From Serratia sp. FDAARGOS_506 (GTDB lineage Bacteria; Pseudomonadota; Gammaproteobacteria; Enterobacterales; Enterobacteriaceae), in the NCBI RefSeq assembly GCF_003812745.1, contig NZ_CP033831.1, forward strand, positions 1,674,001-1,738,000: DNA of 64,000 nt, written 5' to 3'. Position 1 is the stretch's first letter. The number at the start of each line of letters is the position of its first letter. A program made the translations under genes and the position numbers. Shown here in pieces: positions 47,094 through 56,889 of the stretch. The notes under the pieces are model-generated. The model was not told the DNA's origin, searched no databases, and saw nothing but the letters and a program-made list of their open reading frames with translations.

Positions 47094-48164
47094 ATGGCAG
47101 GATTAAAACTACAGGCGGTCACCAAGTCTTACGACGGTAAAACGCCGGTGATCAAACAGATCGACCTCGATGTGGCGGACGGCGAATTCATCGTGATGGT
47201 CGGCCCGTCCGGCTGCGGCAAATCCACGCTGCTGCGGATGGTGGCCGGACTGGAACGCACCACCAGCGGCGATATCTATATCGATACCCGGCGCGTGACC
47301 GATCTGGAGCCCAAGGATCGCGGCATCGCGATGGTGTTCCAGAACTACGCGCTCTATCCGCACATGAGCGTGTACGACAACATGGCCTACGGCCTCAAGA
47401 TCCGCGGTTTCGGCAAGGATCATATCCGCCAGCGGGTGGAGGAGGCGGCGCGCATCCTGGAGCTGGAGCCGCTGCTCAAACGCAAACCGCGCGAGCTTTC
47501 CGGCGGCCAGCGCCAGCGCGTGGCGATGGGGCGCGCCATCGTGCGCGAACCGGCGGTATTCCTGTTCGATGAGCCGCTGTCCAATCTGGACGCCAAGCTG
47601 CGGGTGCAGATGCGCCTGGAGCTGCAACAGCTGCATCGTCGTCTGAAAACCACCAGCCTGTACGTGACCCACGATCAGGTGGAGGCGATGACGCTGGCGC
47701 AGCGGGTCATCGTAATGAACAAGGGCGTGGCGGAGCAGATCGGTACCCCGAGCGAAGTGTATCAGCGGCCGGCTTCGCTGTTTGTCGCTAGCTTTATCGG
47801 ATCGCCGGCGATGAACCTCTTGCCCGGCACCCTCAGTGCCGACGGCGGCCAGCTGCTGCTGGCGGACGGTATGGTGCTGCCGTTGCCGGCAGCCAAACCG
47901 CAGTGGGCAGGGCGGCAGTTGACGTTGGGCATTCGGCCGGAGCATATTCAACTGGTAGCGCAAGGCCAGGGCGTGCCGCTGCAGTTGCAGACGCTGGAAC
48001 TGCTGGGGGCCGACAATTTGGCGCACGGCCAGTGGGGCGGCCACGGGGTGATCGCGCGACTGTCGCATGAAACCTTGCCGGCGGCGGGCAGTACGCTATA
48101 TTTGCAGCTGCCTGCTCAGGCGCTGCACTTCTTTGATACCCACAGCGGATTACGGATGGATTGA
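47094..48164 (+). CDS. ugpC: G3P ABC transporter ATPase UgpC
   Basis: This 356-residue MalK-type ATPase has Walker [17 protein letters not shown], signature [15 protein letters not shown], Walker [16 protein letters not shown], and a C-terminal regulatory OB-like domain ([13 protein letters not shown]) of about 120 residues. It energises UgpAE. Its stop overlaps the ugpQ start (TGATG). Confidence 0.96.
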   Translation: MAGLKLQAVTKSYDGKTPVIKQIDLDVADGEFIVMVGPSGCGKSTLLRMVAGLERTTSGDIYIDTRRVTDLEPKDRGIAMVFQNYALYPHMSVYDNMAYGLKIRGFGKDHIRQRVEEAARILELEPLLKRKPRELSGGQRQRVAMGRAIVREPAVFLFDEPLSNLDAKLRVQMRLELQQLHRRLKTTSLYVTHDQVEAMTLAQRVIVMNKGVAEQIGTPSEVYQRPASLFVASFIGSPAMNLLPGTLSADGGQLLLADGMVLPLPAAKPQWAGRQLTLGIRPEHIQLVAQGQGVPLQLQTLELLGADNLAHGQWGGHGVIARLSHETLPAAGSTLYLQLPAQALHFFDTHSGLRMD

Positions 48165-48901
48165 TGACTAGACCCTGGCCTTACCCTCATATCGTCGCCC
48201 ACCGCGGCGGCGGTTCTCTGGCGCCGGAAAACACCCTGGCGGCGATCGACGTCGGCGCGCGCCACGGCCACAAGATGATCGAGTTCGACGCCAAGCTGGC
48301 GCAAGACGGGCAAATTTTCCTGCTGCACGACGATACGCTGGATCGCACCAGCAACGGCTGGGGCGTGGCGGGCGAACTGCCGTGGGACAAACTGGTGCAG
48401 CTGGACGCCGGCAACTGGTACAGCTCGGCCTTCAAGGGCGAGCGGTTGCCGCTGTTGTCGGAGGTGGCGGAACGCTGCCGGGAACACGGCCTGATGGCCA
48501 ATATCGAGATCAAGCCGACCACCGGCAGCGACGATGAAACCGGCCGGGTGGTGGCGCTGGCGGCGCGGCTGCTGTGGCAAGGGCAGACCGACCCGCTGCT
48601 TTCCTCCTTCTCGGTAGAAGCGCTGGCGGCGGCGCAGCGCACCGTACCGGATTTGCCGCGTGGCCTGCTGCTCGAGGACTGGGACGACAACTGGCGCGAG
48701 CTGACCGAACGCCTGGACTGCGTCTCGCTGCATATCGACCACAAAGCGCTGACCGCCGAGCGGGTGAAAGCGTTGAAAGACGCCGGGCTGCGCATTTTGG
48801 TGTATACCGTCAACCAGCCGGATCGCGCGCGCCTGCTGCTCGACTGGGGCGTTGACTGCATTTGCACCGACCGGATAGATTTGATCGGCTCGGAGTTTTA
48901 A
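48164..48901 (+). CDS. ugpQ: Cytosolic glycerophosphodiester phosphodiesterase UgpQ
   Basis: This 245-residue GDPD TIM barrel has no signal peptide: [19 protein letters not shown] (catalytic His, Arg, Glu), [20 protein letters not shown] and [16 protein letters not shown]. It hydrolyses glycerophosphodiesters as Ugp imports them, releasing G3P and alcohols. ATG 48164 overlaps the ugpC stop; the in-frame TTG before it is unlikely as start. With glpQ it gives the window both periplasmic and cytosolic versions of this activity. Confidence 0.95.
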   Translation: MTRPWPYPHIVAHRGGGSLAPENTLAAIDVGARHGHKMIEFDAKLAQDGQIFLLHDDTLDRTSNGWGVAGELPWDKLVQLDAGNWYSSAFKGERLPLLSEVAERCREHGLMANIEIKPTTGSDDETGRVVALAARLLWQGQTDPLLSSFSVEALAAAQRTVPDLPRGLLLEDWDDNWRELTERLDCVSLHIDHKALTAERVKALKDAGLRILVYTVNQPDRARLLLDWGVDCICTDRIDLIGSEF

Positions 48902-48961
48902 TCCGGCACCGATGAATCCCGCGACGACAAGCCTTGCCGCCGCACCACCGGAAGGAATGCG

Positions 48962-49918
48962 ATGCCTGGCTTTATCCTGTCACTGTGGCACCAGATCGTG
49001 CTGTCTTTACCGCTGTTCATCCTGATTGCGTTGGGTTATGGGCTGATTCGCTGGGGGGAATGGCCTTCCAGCATCACCGATGGCCTGACGCGCTTCGTGT
49101 TTTCCCTCGCCTTGCCCGCCATGCTGTTTCGCATGATGTGCGACTTCTCGCAGCGCCCGGCGGTCGACGCCCGGTTGCTGATCGCGTTCTTCGGCAGCTG
49201 CCTGATCGTGTTCGTGCTCGGCCGCCTTGTCGCCCGGCACCTCTTCCGATTGGATGGCGTTTCCGGTTCAGTGTTTGCGCTGGGCGGTATTTTCTCCAAT
49301 AACGTGATGCTCGGTTTGCCGATCGCCGGTGTGATGTTGGGGGAGGCGGCGATCCCGTCGGTGGCGCTGGTGCTGGTGTTCAACGGCCTGATCCTGTGGA
49401 CGCTGGTGACGGTATCGATCGAATGGGCGCGCAACGGCTCGCCGACGCTGAGCGGTTTCGTTAAAACCGCGCGCAGCGTGCTGACCAACCCGCTGATCGT
49501 CGGCATTCTGTCCGGCACCCTGTTCAGCCTGACCGGCCTGCCGCTGCCGGCCTTCGTCGATCGGCCGGTCAGCATGCTCGGCCAGGTGGCAGCGCCGCTG
49601 TCGCTGGTGGTGCTGGGCATGGGGCTCGCCGAGTACCGAATCAGTGAAGGCTGGCGGCTGAGCAGTGTCATCTGCGTGCTGAAATTGCTGGTACAGCCGT
49701 TAGTGATTTGGCTGCTGGCCTGGATAATGGACCTACCGCCGATGGAGACCCGGGTCGTGGTGCTGCTGGGGTCGATGGCGGTGGGGGTGAACGTTTACCT
49801 GATGTCGCGTCAGTTCAATACGCTCACCGGCCCGGCCGCCACCAGCCTGGTGATGTCCACCGTGCTGGCGGCGATCACCACACCGCTGATCCTCACCGTT
49901 ATGGGCGTGCGGGTGTAG
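48962..49918 (+). CDS. AEC-family (auxin efflux carrier-like) transporter
   Basis: This 318-residue inner-membrane protein has about ten helices in two inverted halves. It has the AEC features TRFVFSLALPAMLFRMM, the central SNNVMLGLPIAGVMLG, and NPLIVGILSGTLFSL starting the second half. Bacterial relatives carry malate, malonate or other organic acids; the substrate is not predictable. It lies 60 bases after ugpQ, possibly read through from the ugp operon, and its 3' end overlaps convergent yhhA by 20 bases. It is absent from the E. coli ugpQ-yhhA junction. Confidence 0.85.
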   Translation: MPGFILSLWHQIVLSLPLFILIALGYGLIRWGEWPSSITDGLTRFVFSLALPAMLFRMMCDFSQRPAVDARLLIAFFGSCLIVFVLGRLVARHLFRLDGVSGSVFALGGIFSNNVMLGLPIAGVMLGEAAIPSVALVLVFNGLILWTLVTVSIEWARNGSPTLSGFVKTARSVLTNPLIVGILSGTLFSLTGLPLPAFVDRPVSMLGQVAAPLSLVVLGMGLAEYRISEGWRLSSVICVLKLLVQPLVIWLLAWIMDLPPMETRVVVLLGSMAVGVNVYLMSRQFNTLTGPAATSLVMSTVLAAITTPLILTVMGVRV

Positions 49919-50228
49919 CCGGCATCGGCGCCTGCGGCACCGCCGGCGCAGTGCGATTGAACGGATCGCGCGGCTGATTGCCGTTAGGCAGGAGTTGCCC
50001 GCCGTTCGGCGTGGTTTGCATCAGCTGTTGCCGCTGATTGTCGAACTGCCGCTGTTGCTGCAGGCGGCGTTGGTCCATTTGCCGATTGTTCAACAGGCGC
50101 TGTTGCTGGGCCTGCTGGCTGTTTTGGTTGAGAAACTGCTGCTGTGAACGCAGATCGGTCACGCCGTTGGCCGCCGCAGCCAGGCCGGGCAGCCACAGCA
50201 GGACGAACAGGATATGAGAAGTTTTCAT
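49899..50228 (-). CDS. yhhA: DUF2756 family exported protein YhhA
   Basis: This 109-residue protein has a signal peptide (MKTSHILFVLLWLPGLAAAA). The mature part is a Gln-rich helical region (QQQFLNQNSQQAQQQRLLNN) with a proline-rich C-terminus. It matches the YhhA/DUF2756 family, which also neighbours ugpQ in E. coli; its function is unknown. The last 20 bases overlap the AEC transporter end on the other strand. Confidence 0.85.
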   Translation of the reverse strand: MKTSHILFVLLWLPGLAAAANGVTDLRSQQQFLNQNSQQAQQQRLLNNRQMDQRRLQQQRQFDNQRQQLMQTTPNGGQLLPNGNQPRDPFNRTAPAVPQAPMPATPARP

Positions 50229-50379
50229 GATGGTTACCTCGCCTTTTTATTAAGCCTAACCCAGCGGTGAAATTTTGCTGGTAGTTTATCTTTTGTTCAT
50301 ATGTAAACCGCCTTTTCGCCACCGCGGTGCGCATCTTCCGTTACAATCGCCCTTTCGGTTTTTTTAGGGTGAACCCATC

Positions 50380-51240
50380 GTGCTGCTTTTGGTTATAACC
50401 ACCATTCTGTGGGCGTTTTCTTTCAGCCTGATCGGTGAGTATCTGGCGGGCCATGTCGACAGCGGGTTCTCGGCGCTGGTGCGCATCGGGCTGGCGGCGC
50501 TGGTGTTTCTGCCGTTTCTGCGCTGGCGCAATATCAAGCTCAAGGTGATCCTGCTGTATATGCTGGTGGGCGCCTTCCAGCTGGGCATCATGTACCTGTT
50601 CAGCTTCCGCGCCTATCTGTACCTGACGGTGCCGGAATTCCTGCTGTTCACCGTGCTGACGCCGCTGTACATCACGCTGATTTACGACCTGCTGAGCGGC
50701 CGACGCCTGCGTTGGGGCTATGTCTTCAGCGCGCTGCTGGCGGTGCTGGGCGCGGCAATTATCCGCTATCACCAGCTGAGCGAACATTTCTGGTGGGGGC
50801 TGCTGTTGGTGCAGGCGGCGAACATCAGCTTCGCCATCGGCATGGTCGGCTATAAGCGCCTGATGGAAGTGCACCCCTTGCCGCAGCACACTGCATTTTC
50901 CTGGTTCTACCTGGGGGCGGCGACGGTGGCGGTGGTGGCCTGGTTCCTGTGGGGCAATCCGCAGCAGCTGCCGACCACCAATCTGCAGTGGGGCGTGCTG
51001 ATCTGGCTGGGTGTGGTGGCGTCGGGGCTGGGCTATTTCATGTGGAACTACGGCGCGACGCAGGTGGATGCCGGCACGCTCGGTATCATGAACAATATGC
51101 ATGTGCCGGCCGGGTTGTTGGTCAACCTGGCCATCTGGCAACAGCAGCCGCATTGGCCGAGCTTTATCATCGGCGGGGCGGTGATCGTCGCTTCGCTGTG
51201 GGTGCATCGCCGCTGGGTGGCGCCGAAACAGCTCGGCTAA
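50380..51240 (+). CDS. yigM: EamA-family biotin transporter YigM
   Basis: This 286-residue inner-membrane protein has ten helices in two EamA halves. It matches YigM/BioP, the biotin uptake carrier of E. coli: SFSLIGEYLAGHVDSGFSAL, YLFSFRAYLYLTVPEFLLFT and SGLGYFMWNYGATQVDAGTL. The start is GTG 50380 with TAGGGTGAA upstream; no better start is seen. It is convergent with metR, as in E. coli, but its other neighbour is yhhA instead of yigL. Confidence 0.9.
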   Translation: MLLLVITTILWAFSFSLIGEYLAGHVDSGFSALVRIGLAALVFLPFLRWRNIKLKVILLYMLVGAFQLGIMYLFSFRAYLYLTVPEFLLFTVLTPLYITLIYDLLSGRRLRWGYVFSALLAVLGAAIIRYHQLSEHFWWGLLLVQAANISFAIGMVGYKRLMEVHPLPQHTAFSWFYLGAATVAVVAWFLWGNPQQLPTTNLQWGVLIWLGVVASGLGYFMWNYGATQVDAGTLGIMNNMHVPAGLLVNLAIWQQQPHWPSFIIGGAVIVASLWVHRRWVAPKQLG

Positions 51241-51246
51241 GCGGGC

Positions 51247-51270
51247 GGGCCACCCCGGCCCGGGGGGCCC
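51247..51270. terminator. GC-rich hairpin between yigM and metR
   Basis: GGGCC-A-CCCC pairs with GGGG-GGCCC around a 5-base loop, with one bulged A. It separates the convergent yigM and metR genes. No T tract follows. Confidence 0.45.
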
Positions 51271-51276
51271 GAAAGT

Positions 51277-52221
51277 TTATACGCCGGCCGCCAACGCTTT
51301 GGCGCCGGTCGCGCCAGGGCGTGCGGCGTCGCGCACAAACGGCAGATGATCGCAGGCGTGCTGGCGGGCCGAGCGGATAAAGGCTTCGGTCACTGCCTGG
51401 CGCTGTTCACCGTCGCGCACGGCGGCGTACAGGCGGCTCCACAGGCCGTCACCCAGGGTTTTGGTCACCACCAGCCCCTGCTGTTCGAAACTCTCCACCA
51501 CCCAGTGCGGCAGCGCTGCAATCCCCATTCGCGCCGATACCATCTGGATCAGCAGCAGCGTGTTATCGACGTTCTTCAACGCCGGGCTAACGCCCGCCGG
51601 CTGCAGGAAATGCCGCCAGATATCCAGCCGCTGGCGTTGCACCGGGTAAATCAACAGCGTTTCATCGCTCAGATCTTCCGGCTCAATGTGCGTTTTGCCG
51701 GCCAGCGGATGATCTGGCGCCAGCACCAGGCGCACCTCGAAATCGAACATCGGCGAATAGTGCAGGCCGCTGCGCGGCAGAATATCCGACGTCATCACCA
51801 GATCCAGCTCGCCCTGTTGCAAGGCCGGCTGCGGATCGAAAGTGACACCGGAGGTGAAGTCCATCACCACCTGCGGGAAACGCCGGCGGAAGTTGTCCAG
51901 CGCCGGCGTCAGCCACTGAATGCAGCTGTGGCATTCGATGGCGATGCGCAGCGTGGTCTGGTGCGGCTCGTGGCAGGCCTGCAGCGCCTGCTGGATCTGC
52001 GGCAGAACCTGTTCCGCCAGCTGCAGCAGGATCTCGCCCTGGGCGGTGAAGCGCAGCGGTTGACTCTTGCGCACGAACAGCTTGAAGCCCAGACGTTGCT
52101 CAAGATCGCTGAACTGGTGCGACAGGGCAGACTGCGTCTGATGAAGTTGGGCCGCCGCCCCTGCCAGCGAACCGCTGTTGCGCAGGGCCTGCAGCGTCCG
52201 TAAATGTTTCAGTTCGATCAT
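51277..52221 (-). CDS. metR: LysR-type regulator MetR
   Basis: This 314-residue LysR-family protein has an N-terminal winged helix-turn-helix ([39 protein letters not shown]) and a C-terminal effector domain for homocysteine ([14 protein letters not shown]). It activates metE and metH. It is divergent from metE across a 105-base region with a MetR-like site at its start codon and tandem MetJ-like boxes nearer metE. Confidence 0.96.
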   Translation of the reverse strand: MIELKHLRTLQALRNSGSLAGAAAQLHQTQSALSHQFSDLEQRLGFKLFVRKSQPLRFTAQGEILLQLAEQVLPQIQQALQACHEPHQTTLRIAIECHSCIQWLTPALDNFRRRFPQVVMDFTSGVTFDPQPALQQGELDLVMTSDILPRSGLHYSPMFDFEVRLVLAPDHPLAGKTHIEPEDLSDETLLIYPVQRQRLDIWRHFLQPAGVSPALKNVDNTLLLIQMVSARMGIAALPHWVVESFEQQGLVVTKTLGDGLWSRLYAAVRDGEQRQAVTEAFIRSARQHACDHLPFVRDAARPGATGAKALAAGV

Positions 52222-52233
52222 GAGAGTCCTTCA
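52221..52233. promoter_or_regulatory. MetR-like site between metR and metE
   Basis: TGAGAGTCCTTCA fits TGAA-N5-TTCA with one mismatch. It touches the metR start codon, suggesting autoregulation. A weaker half-site, TGAATAAAT, lies at about 52243. Confidence 0.5.
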
Positions 52234-52285
52234 CATTGACAGTGAATAAATTGCGCTTGTGGTTAATACAGTACCTGCTGATTAT

Positions 52286-52309
52286 GGATGTGTAAACATC
52301 TGGACGGCT
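52286..52309 (+). promoter_or_regulatory. Tandem MetJ boxes upstream of metE
   Basis: Three adjacent 8-mers, GGATGTGT, AAACATCT and GGACGGCT, match the met-box AGACGTCT at five, six and six of eight positions. MetJ binds tandem met boxes cooperatively with S-adenosylmethionine. They end 17 bases before the metE ATG. Confidence 0.6.
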
Positions 52310-52326
52310 AAATGGGGAATATGACG

Positions 52327-54600
52327 ATGGCAATTTTGAATCACACACTGGGTTTTCCTCGCGTTGGGCTGCGACGTGAGCTGAAAAAAGCTCAGGAAAG
52401 CTACTGGGCTGGCAACTCAACGCAGGAAGAGCTGTTGGCAGTTGGCCGCGAGCTGCGCGCTCGTCATTGGCAGCAGCAACAGCAGGCCGGGGTGGATTTG
52501 GTGCCGGTCGGCGATTTCGCCTGGTACGATCATGTGTTGACCACCAGCCTGCTGCTGGGCAACGTGCCGGCGCGCCATCAGAATGCGGATGGCTCTATCG
52601 ATCTGGACACGCTGTTTCGCATCGGCCGTGGCCGCGCACCGACCGGCGAGCCGGCGGCCGCGGCGGAAATGACCAAATGGTTCAACACCAACTACCACTA
52701 CATGGTGCCCGAATTCCAGCAAGGCCAGCAGTTCAAGCTGGGTTGGACTCAGCTGCTGGACGAAGTGGATGAAGCGCTGGCGCTCGGCCATCGCATCAAG
52801 CCGGTGCTGCTGGGCCCGGTGACCTATCTGTGGCTGGGTAAGGTGAAGGGCGAGCCGTTCGACCGCCTGTCGCTGCTGAAAGATATCCTGCCGGTTTACC
52901 AACAGGTGCTGGCCGAGCTGGCGAAACGCGGCGTCGAGTGGGTGCAAATTGACGAGCCCGCGCTGGTGCTGGAGCTGCCGCAAGCCTGGCTGGACGCGTT
53001 CAAACCGGCTTACGATGCGCTGCAGGGGCAGGTGAAGCTGCTGCTGACCACGTATTTCGACAGCGTCGGTCACAACCTCGATACCGTCCGCACGCTGCCG
53101 GTACAGGGGCTGCACGTCGATCTGGTCGCCGGTCATGACGATATCGCCGCGCTGAGCGCCGCATTGCCGAACGACTGGCTGCTGTCGCTGGGGGTGATCA
53201 ACGGCCGCAACGTCTGGCGCGCCGATCTGAGCCGCTGGTTCGAACGTCTTCAGCCGCTGGTGGGAACTCGCCCACTGTGGATCGGCACCTCCTGTTCACT
53301 GCTGCACAGTCCGATCGATCTGAGCGTGGAAAGCCGTCTGGACGAAGAAGTGAAAAGCTGGTTCGCCTTCGCGCTGCAAAAATGCGCCGAGCTGGCGCTG
53401 TTGAGCTCGGCGCTGAACGCGCCTGACGCGGCCAAGCAAGCCGAACTGGACGCCTACAGCGCGCCTATCCGCGCTCGCCGTCAGTCGAGCCGCGTGCACA
53501 ACCCACAGGTTGAGCGTCGCCTGGCCGCGATCACCGCGCAGGACAGTGAACGCCACAGCGCTTACGCCGAGCGCGCCAGGGCGCAGCGCAAGCGTTTCAA
53601 CCTGCCGGCCTGGCCGACCACCACCATCGGTTCGTTCCCGCAGACCACCGAGATCCGCGGCCTGCGTCTGGACTTCAAACAGGGCCGTTTGGACGGTAAC
53701 AACTACCGCACCAGCATCGGTGAGCACATCAAACAGGCGATCGTCGAGCAGGAACGCCTCGGGCTTGACGTGCTGGTGCACGGTGAAGCCGAGCGCAACG
53801 ACATGGTGGAATATTTCGGCGAGAACCTGGACGGCTTCGTGTTTACCCAGAACGGCTGGGTGCAGAGCTACGGTTCCCGCTGTGTGAAGCCGCCGGTCAT
53901 CATCGGCGATGTCAGCCGCCCGGAAGCCATCACCGTCGAATGGGCCAAATTCGCCCAGTCGCTGACCGACAAGCCGGTGAAAGGCATGCTGACCGGGCCG
54001 GTGACCATCCTGTGCTGGTCGTTCCCGCGTGAAGATGTGACCCGCGAAGTGATTGCCAAGCAGATTGCGCTGGCGCTGCGCGACGAGGTGGAAGATCTGG
54101 AAAAAGCCGGCATCGGCATCATCCAGATCGACGAACCCGCACTTCGTGAGGGGCTGCCGCTGCGCCAATCCGACTGGGCCGCCTACCTGAACTGGGCGGT
54201 GGATGCCTTCAAACTGAACGCCGCCGTGGCGCGGGATGACACCCAGATCCACACCCACATGTGTTATTGCGAATTCAATGACATCATGGACTCCATCGCC
54301 GCGCTGGACGCGGATGTAATCACCATCGAGACCTCGCGTTCCGATATGGATCTGCTGGAAGCCTTCAAAGAGTTCGAATACCCGAACGAAATCGGGCCGG
54401 GCGTCTACGATATCCACTCGCCGAACGTGCCGAGTGTGGAATGGATTGAGGCGCTGCTGCGTAAAGCGGCGCAGAACATCCCGGCGGAACGCCTGTGGGT
54501 TAACCCGGATTGCGGCCTGAAAACCCGTGGCTGGCCGGAAACCCGGCAGTCGCTGGCCAACATGGTATTGGCGGCACAGCGCCTGCGTGAGCAAGCATGA
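52327..54600 (+). CDS. metE: Cobalamin-independent methionine synthase MetE
   Basis: This 757-residue enzyme transfers a methyl group from methyltetrahydrofolate-triglutamate to homocysteine. Two (beta/alpha)8 barrels are present. The N-terminal copy starts [20 protein letters not shown]. The C-terminal catalytic one has [15 protein letters not shown] and zinc ligands in [12 protein letters not shown] and [12 protein letters not shown] chose ATG 52327 because GGGGA lies eight bases before it; ATG 52321 would be only 2 bases from that site. Upstream lie MetR and MetJ sites. Confidence 0.97.
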   Translation: MAILNHTLGFPRVGLRRELKKAQESYWAGNSTQEELLAVGRELRARHWQQQQQAGVDLVPVGDFAWYDHVLTTSLLLGNVPARHQNADGSIDLDTLFRIGRGRAPTGEPAAAAEMTKWFNTNYHYMVPEFQQGQQFKLGWTQLLDEVDEALALGHRIKPVLLGPVTYLWLGKVKGEPFDRLSLLKDILPVYQQVLAELAKRGVEWVQIDEPALVLELPQAWLDAFKPAYDALQGQVKLLLTTYFDSVGHNLDTVRTLPVQGLHVDLVAGHDDIAALSAALPNDWLLSLGVINGRNVWRADLSRWFERLQPLVGTRPLWIGTSCSLLHSPIDLSVESRLDEEVKSWFAFALQKCAELALLSSALNAPDAAKQAELDAYSAPIRARRQSSRVHNPQVERRLAAITAQDSERHSAYAERARAQRKRFNLPAWPTTTIGSFPQTTEIRGLRLDFKQGRLDGNNYRTSIGEHIKQAIVEQERLGLDVLVHGEAERNDMVEYFGENLDGFVFTQNGWVQSYGSRCVKPPVIIGDVSRPEAITVEWAKFAQSLTDKPVKGMLTGPVTILCWSFPREDVTREVIAKQIALALRDEVEDLEKAGIGIIQIDEPALREGLPLRQSDWAAYLNWAVDAFKLNAAVARDDTQIHTHMCYCEFNDIMDSIAALDADVITIETSRSDMDLLEAFKEFEYPNEIGPGVYDIHSPNVPSVEWIEALLRKAAQNIPAERLWVNPDCGLKTRGWPETRQSLANMVLAAQRLREQA

Positions 54601-54606
54601 TGCTGT

Positions 54607-54672
54607 GCGGCGGATGAACCGCCGCTTATAGATTTACTGGTGTGATGATTGGGCGCTTCGGCGCCCTTTTTT
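54607..54672 (+). terminator. metE terminator region (two hairpins)
   Basis: GCGGCGG/CCGCCGC (54607-54625) is followed by GGGCGC-TTCG-GCGCCC with six T residues (54651-54672). The second is a textbook rho-independent terminator with a UUCG tetraloop. Confidence 0.85.
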
Positions 54673-54684
54673 ATGCGAGGGAAA

Positions 54685-55512
54685 TTATTTGACGCCGTGC
54701 TGGGCGAACCACGCCAGCATGCGCTGCCAGCCGTCTTGCGCCGCTTCGGCGTTGTAGCTGGGACGATAGTCGGCGTTGAACGCATGCCCGACCTCGGGAT
54801 ACACCACGATTTCGGCCTCGGCGTTGGCGGCGCGGATCGCCTGACGCATGGTTTCCACCGTCTCCAGCGGGATGCTGCTGTCCTGCCCGCCATACAGCCC
54901 CAGCACCGGCGCCGACAGGTGGGTGGCGACGTCGACCGGCTGCTTCGGTGAATTCAGCGTTTTCTCGCCGACCAGTTTGCCGTACCAGGCGACCGCCGCC
55001 TTCAACTGCGGATTGTGCGCCGCGTACAGCCAGGTGATGCGGCCGCCCCAGCAGAAACCGGTGATCGCCAGCTTGCCGGCGTCGCCGCCATGGCGGATAG
55101 CCCAGTGCGCGGCGTGATCCAGATCCGACAGCACCTGACGATCCGGCACCTTGGTGACCAACTGCTGGAACAGCTCGCCGATATCGGTGTAGTCGTTGGC
55201 GTCGCCCTGGCGGAAATAGAGCTCGGGCGCGATCGCCAGATAGCCCTGCTTGGCCAGGCGACGGCACAGATCCTGAATATGTTCATGAACGCCGAAGATT
55301 TCTTGCACCACCAGGACGATGGGGAAGGGGCCGCTATGGTCGGCGGGCTTGGCGACGTAGGCCGGTAGCGCGTCGCCCTGAGAAGGGATGGTCGTTTGCC
55401 CGGCGTGGATGCCCTGTTCGTCGGTGATAATCGCGGAGGTGGCCAACGGCGCGGCGGCTGGGGCGAATCCACCCTGAGCCTGTTCTAATGTCATCACATG
55501 TTCGGTTTTCAT
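54685..55512 (-). CDS. dlhH: Dienelactone hydrolase family protein (DlhH/YsgA)
   Basis: This 275-residue alpha/beta hydrolase has a Cys nucleophile in ITGFCWGGRITWLYA, an Asp in GLYGGQDSSIP and a His in VYPEVGHAFNADYRPSY, the dienelactone hydrolase triad. VVQEIFGVHEHIQDLCRR is also typical. The E. coli homologue (YsgA) has no established substrate. It is convergent with metE and lies between metE and udp, as in E. coli. The long 5' gap to udp is 486 bases. Confidence 0.88.
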   Translation of the reverse strand: MKTEHVMTLEQAQGGFAPAAAPLATSAIITDEQGIHAGQTTIPSQGDALPAYVAKPADHSGPFPIVLVVQEIFGVHEHIQDLCRRLAKQGYLAIAPELYFRQGDANDYTDIGELFQQLVTKVPDRQVLSDLDHAAHWAIRHGGDAGKLAITGFCWGGRITWLYAAHNPQLKAAVAWYGKLVGEKTLNSPKQPVDVATHLSAPVLGLYGGQDSSIPLETVETMRQAIRAANAEAEIVVYPEVGHAFNADYRPSYNAEAAQDGWQRMLAWFAQHGVK

Positions 55513-55858
55513 TGCGGTCTCCGTGCAATAGAAAAAAGCGCTGAGATTAACTATAGGAAAGATTACCCATTATTGGCGCTGCGTGGAGCACTTTCAGACA
55601 AGTCGATAAAAAACGGCTAATTATCTGGCTTTGCGGCATTTTTAAGCGCTTTTTATCATGTTATTACGCGTTTTGGCCCGCGTAAGTGCCATAAGGTGCG
55701 TTAGAGGGCTTTTTTGTCCCTAAGCAACCGATAAGATGGGGTTATTTCGAATCGCTCAGCTAAATAGTTTCAGCCGGCAATCAACGGGCAGAGGGCGGCA
55801 AGATTTGTCGGCTAGACTGAGGTGGAGCGGTGCGTTCTGGATATGTCATTGTGTTTTT

Positions 55859-55874
55859 TGTGATAAAAATCACA
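55859..55874 (+). promoter_or_regulatory. CRP site 2 (distal) of udp
   Basis: TGTGATAAAAATCACA is a perfect CRP consensus (TGTGA-N6-TCACA). Its centre is exactly 52 bases upstream of that of the proximal site, the spacing used in CRP/CytR-controlled promoters such as E. coli udp. The rest of 55513-55858 is AT-rich, with no gene seen. Confidence 0.8.
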
Positions 55875-55910
55875 AAAAATATGTAGCATGTAATTTGTTT
55901 CTCTTTTCAT

Positions 55911-55926
55911 AGTGACTATCGTCACG
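55911..55926 (+). promoter_or_regulatory. CRP site 1 (proximal) of udp with -10 element downstream
   Basis: AGTGACTATCGTCACG matches the CRP consensus with two mismatches. If centred at -41.5, transcription starts near 55960, which agrees with the TAGAGT -10 candidate at 55948-55953. CytR would bind between the two CRP dimers. Confidence 0.7.
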
Positions 55927-55998
55927 AAATTAAGCGGCGATTTTCAGTAGAGTGCTTTTTTGTTCCTCCCAATAAACATGATCCATGAGGAGTCTCGT

Positions 55999-56760
55999 AT
56001 GTCTCAGTCTGACGTTTTTCATCTCGGCCTCACCAAGAACGATTTACAAGGGGCCCAGCTTGCCATCGTGCCGGGCGATCCGCAGCGCGTAGAGAAGATT
56101 GCCAAGCTGATGGAAAATCCGGTGCATCTGGCCTCCCATCGTGAATTCACTACCTGGCGCGCGGAGCTGGACGGCAAGGCGGTGATCGTCTGCTCTACCG
56201 GTATCGGCGGCCCGTCTACCTCTATTGCGGTGGAAGAGCTGGCGCAGCTGGGCATTCGCACCTTCCTGCGCATCGGCACCACCGGCGCCATTCAGGCGAA
56301 CATCAACGTCGGCGACGTGCTGGTCACCACGGCGGCGGTACGCCTCGACGGCGCCAGCCTGCACTTTGCGCCGATGGAGTTCCCGGCGGTCGCGGACTTC
56401 GCCTGCACCACCGCGCTGGTGGAAGCGGCCAAGGCCAGCGGTGCCACCACGCACATCGGCGTCACTGCCTCTTCCGATACCTTCTATCCGGGCCAGGAAC
56501 GTTATGACACTTACTCTGGCCGCGTCGTTAGCCGTTTCAAAGGCTCGATGGAAGAGTGGCAGGCGATGGGCGTGATGAACTATGAAATGGAATCTGCCAC
56601 GCTGCTGACCATGTGCGCCAGCCAGGGCCTGCGTGCCGGCATGGTGGCCGGGGTGATCGTCAACCGCACCCAGCAAGAGATCCCGAACGCCGAAACCATG
56701 AAAAACACCGAAAGCAAAGCGGTGCAGATCGTGGTAGACGCCGCCCGCCGCCTGTTGTAA
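55999..56760 (+). CDS. udp: Uridine phosphorylase Udp
   Basis: This 253-residue enzyme converts uridine plus phosphate to uracil and ribose-1-phosphate. It is near identical to E. coli Udp: [19 protein letters not shown], phosphate-binding GDPQRV and [17 protein letters not shown], and the nucleoside-phosphorylase segment [18 protein letters not shown]. The start is ATG 55999 with GAGGAGT upstream. It is controlled by two CRP sites 52 bases apart, probably with CytR. Confidence 0.97.
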   Translation: MSQSDVFHLGLTKNDLQGAQLAIVPGDPQRVEKIAKLMENPVHLASHREFTTWRAELDGKAVIVCSTGIGGPSTSIAVEELAQLGIRTFLRIGTTGAIQANINVGDVLVTTAAVRLDGASLHFAPMEFPAVADFACTTALVEAAKASGATTHIGVTASSDTFYPGQERYDTYSGRVVSRFKGSMEEWQAMGVMNYEMESATLLTMCASQGLRAGMVAGVIVNRTQQEIPNAETMKNTESKAVQIVVDAARRLL

Positions 56761-56773
56761 TTGCCTTCTCCCG

Positions 56774-56799
56774 ACGGGCCGCCGACGCGGCCCGTTTTT
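56774..56799 (+). terminator. udp terminator
   Basis: ACGGGCCGC pairs with GCGGCCCGT around a CGAC loop, followed by a T run. It lies 13 bases after the udp stop. Confidence 0.85.
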
Positions 56800-56889
56800 C
56801 CATTCGCGGCGAATCTGTTACGGTGATACTCCTCAGCGCTGCGCCGATGGCTGCCGCGCGTTGTCATAACAAAAACAACGAGGACGTTT

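Noticed and set aside
53296-54594. 432-codon frame antisense to metE
   Set aside because: A shadow of the conserved C-terminal MetE barrel.
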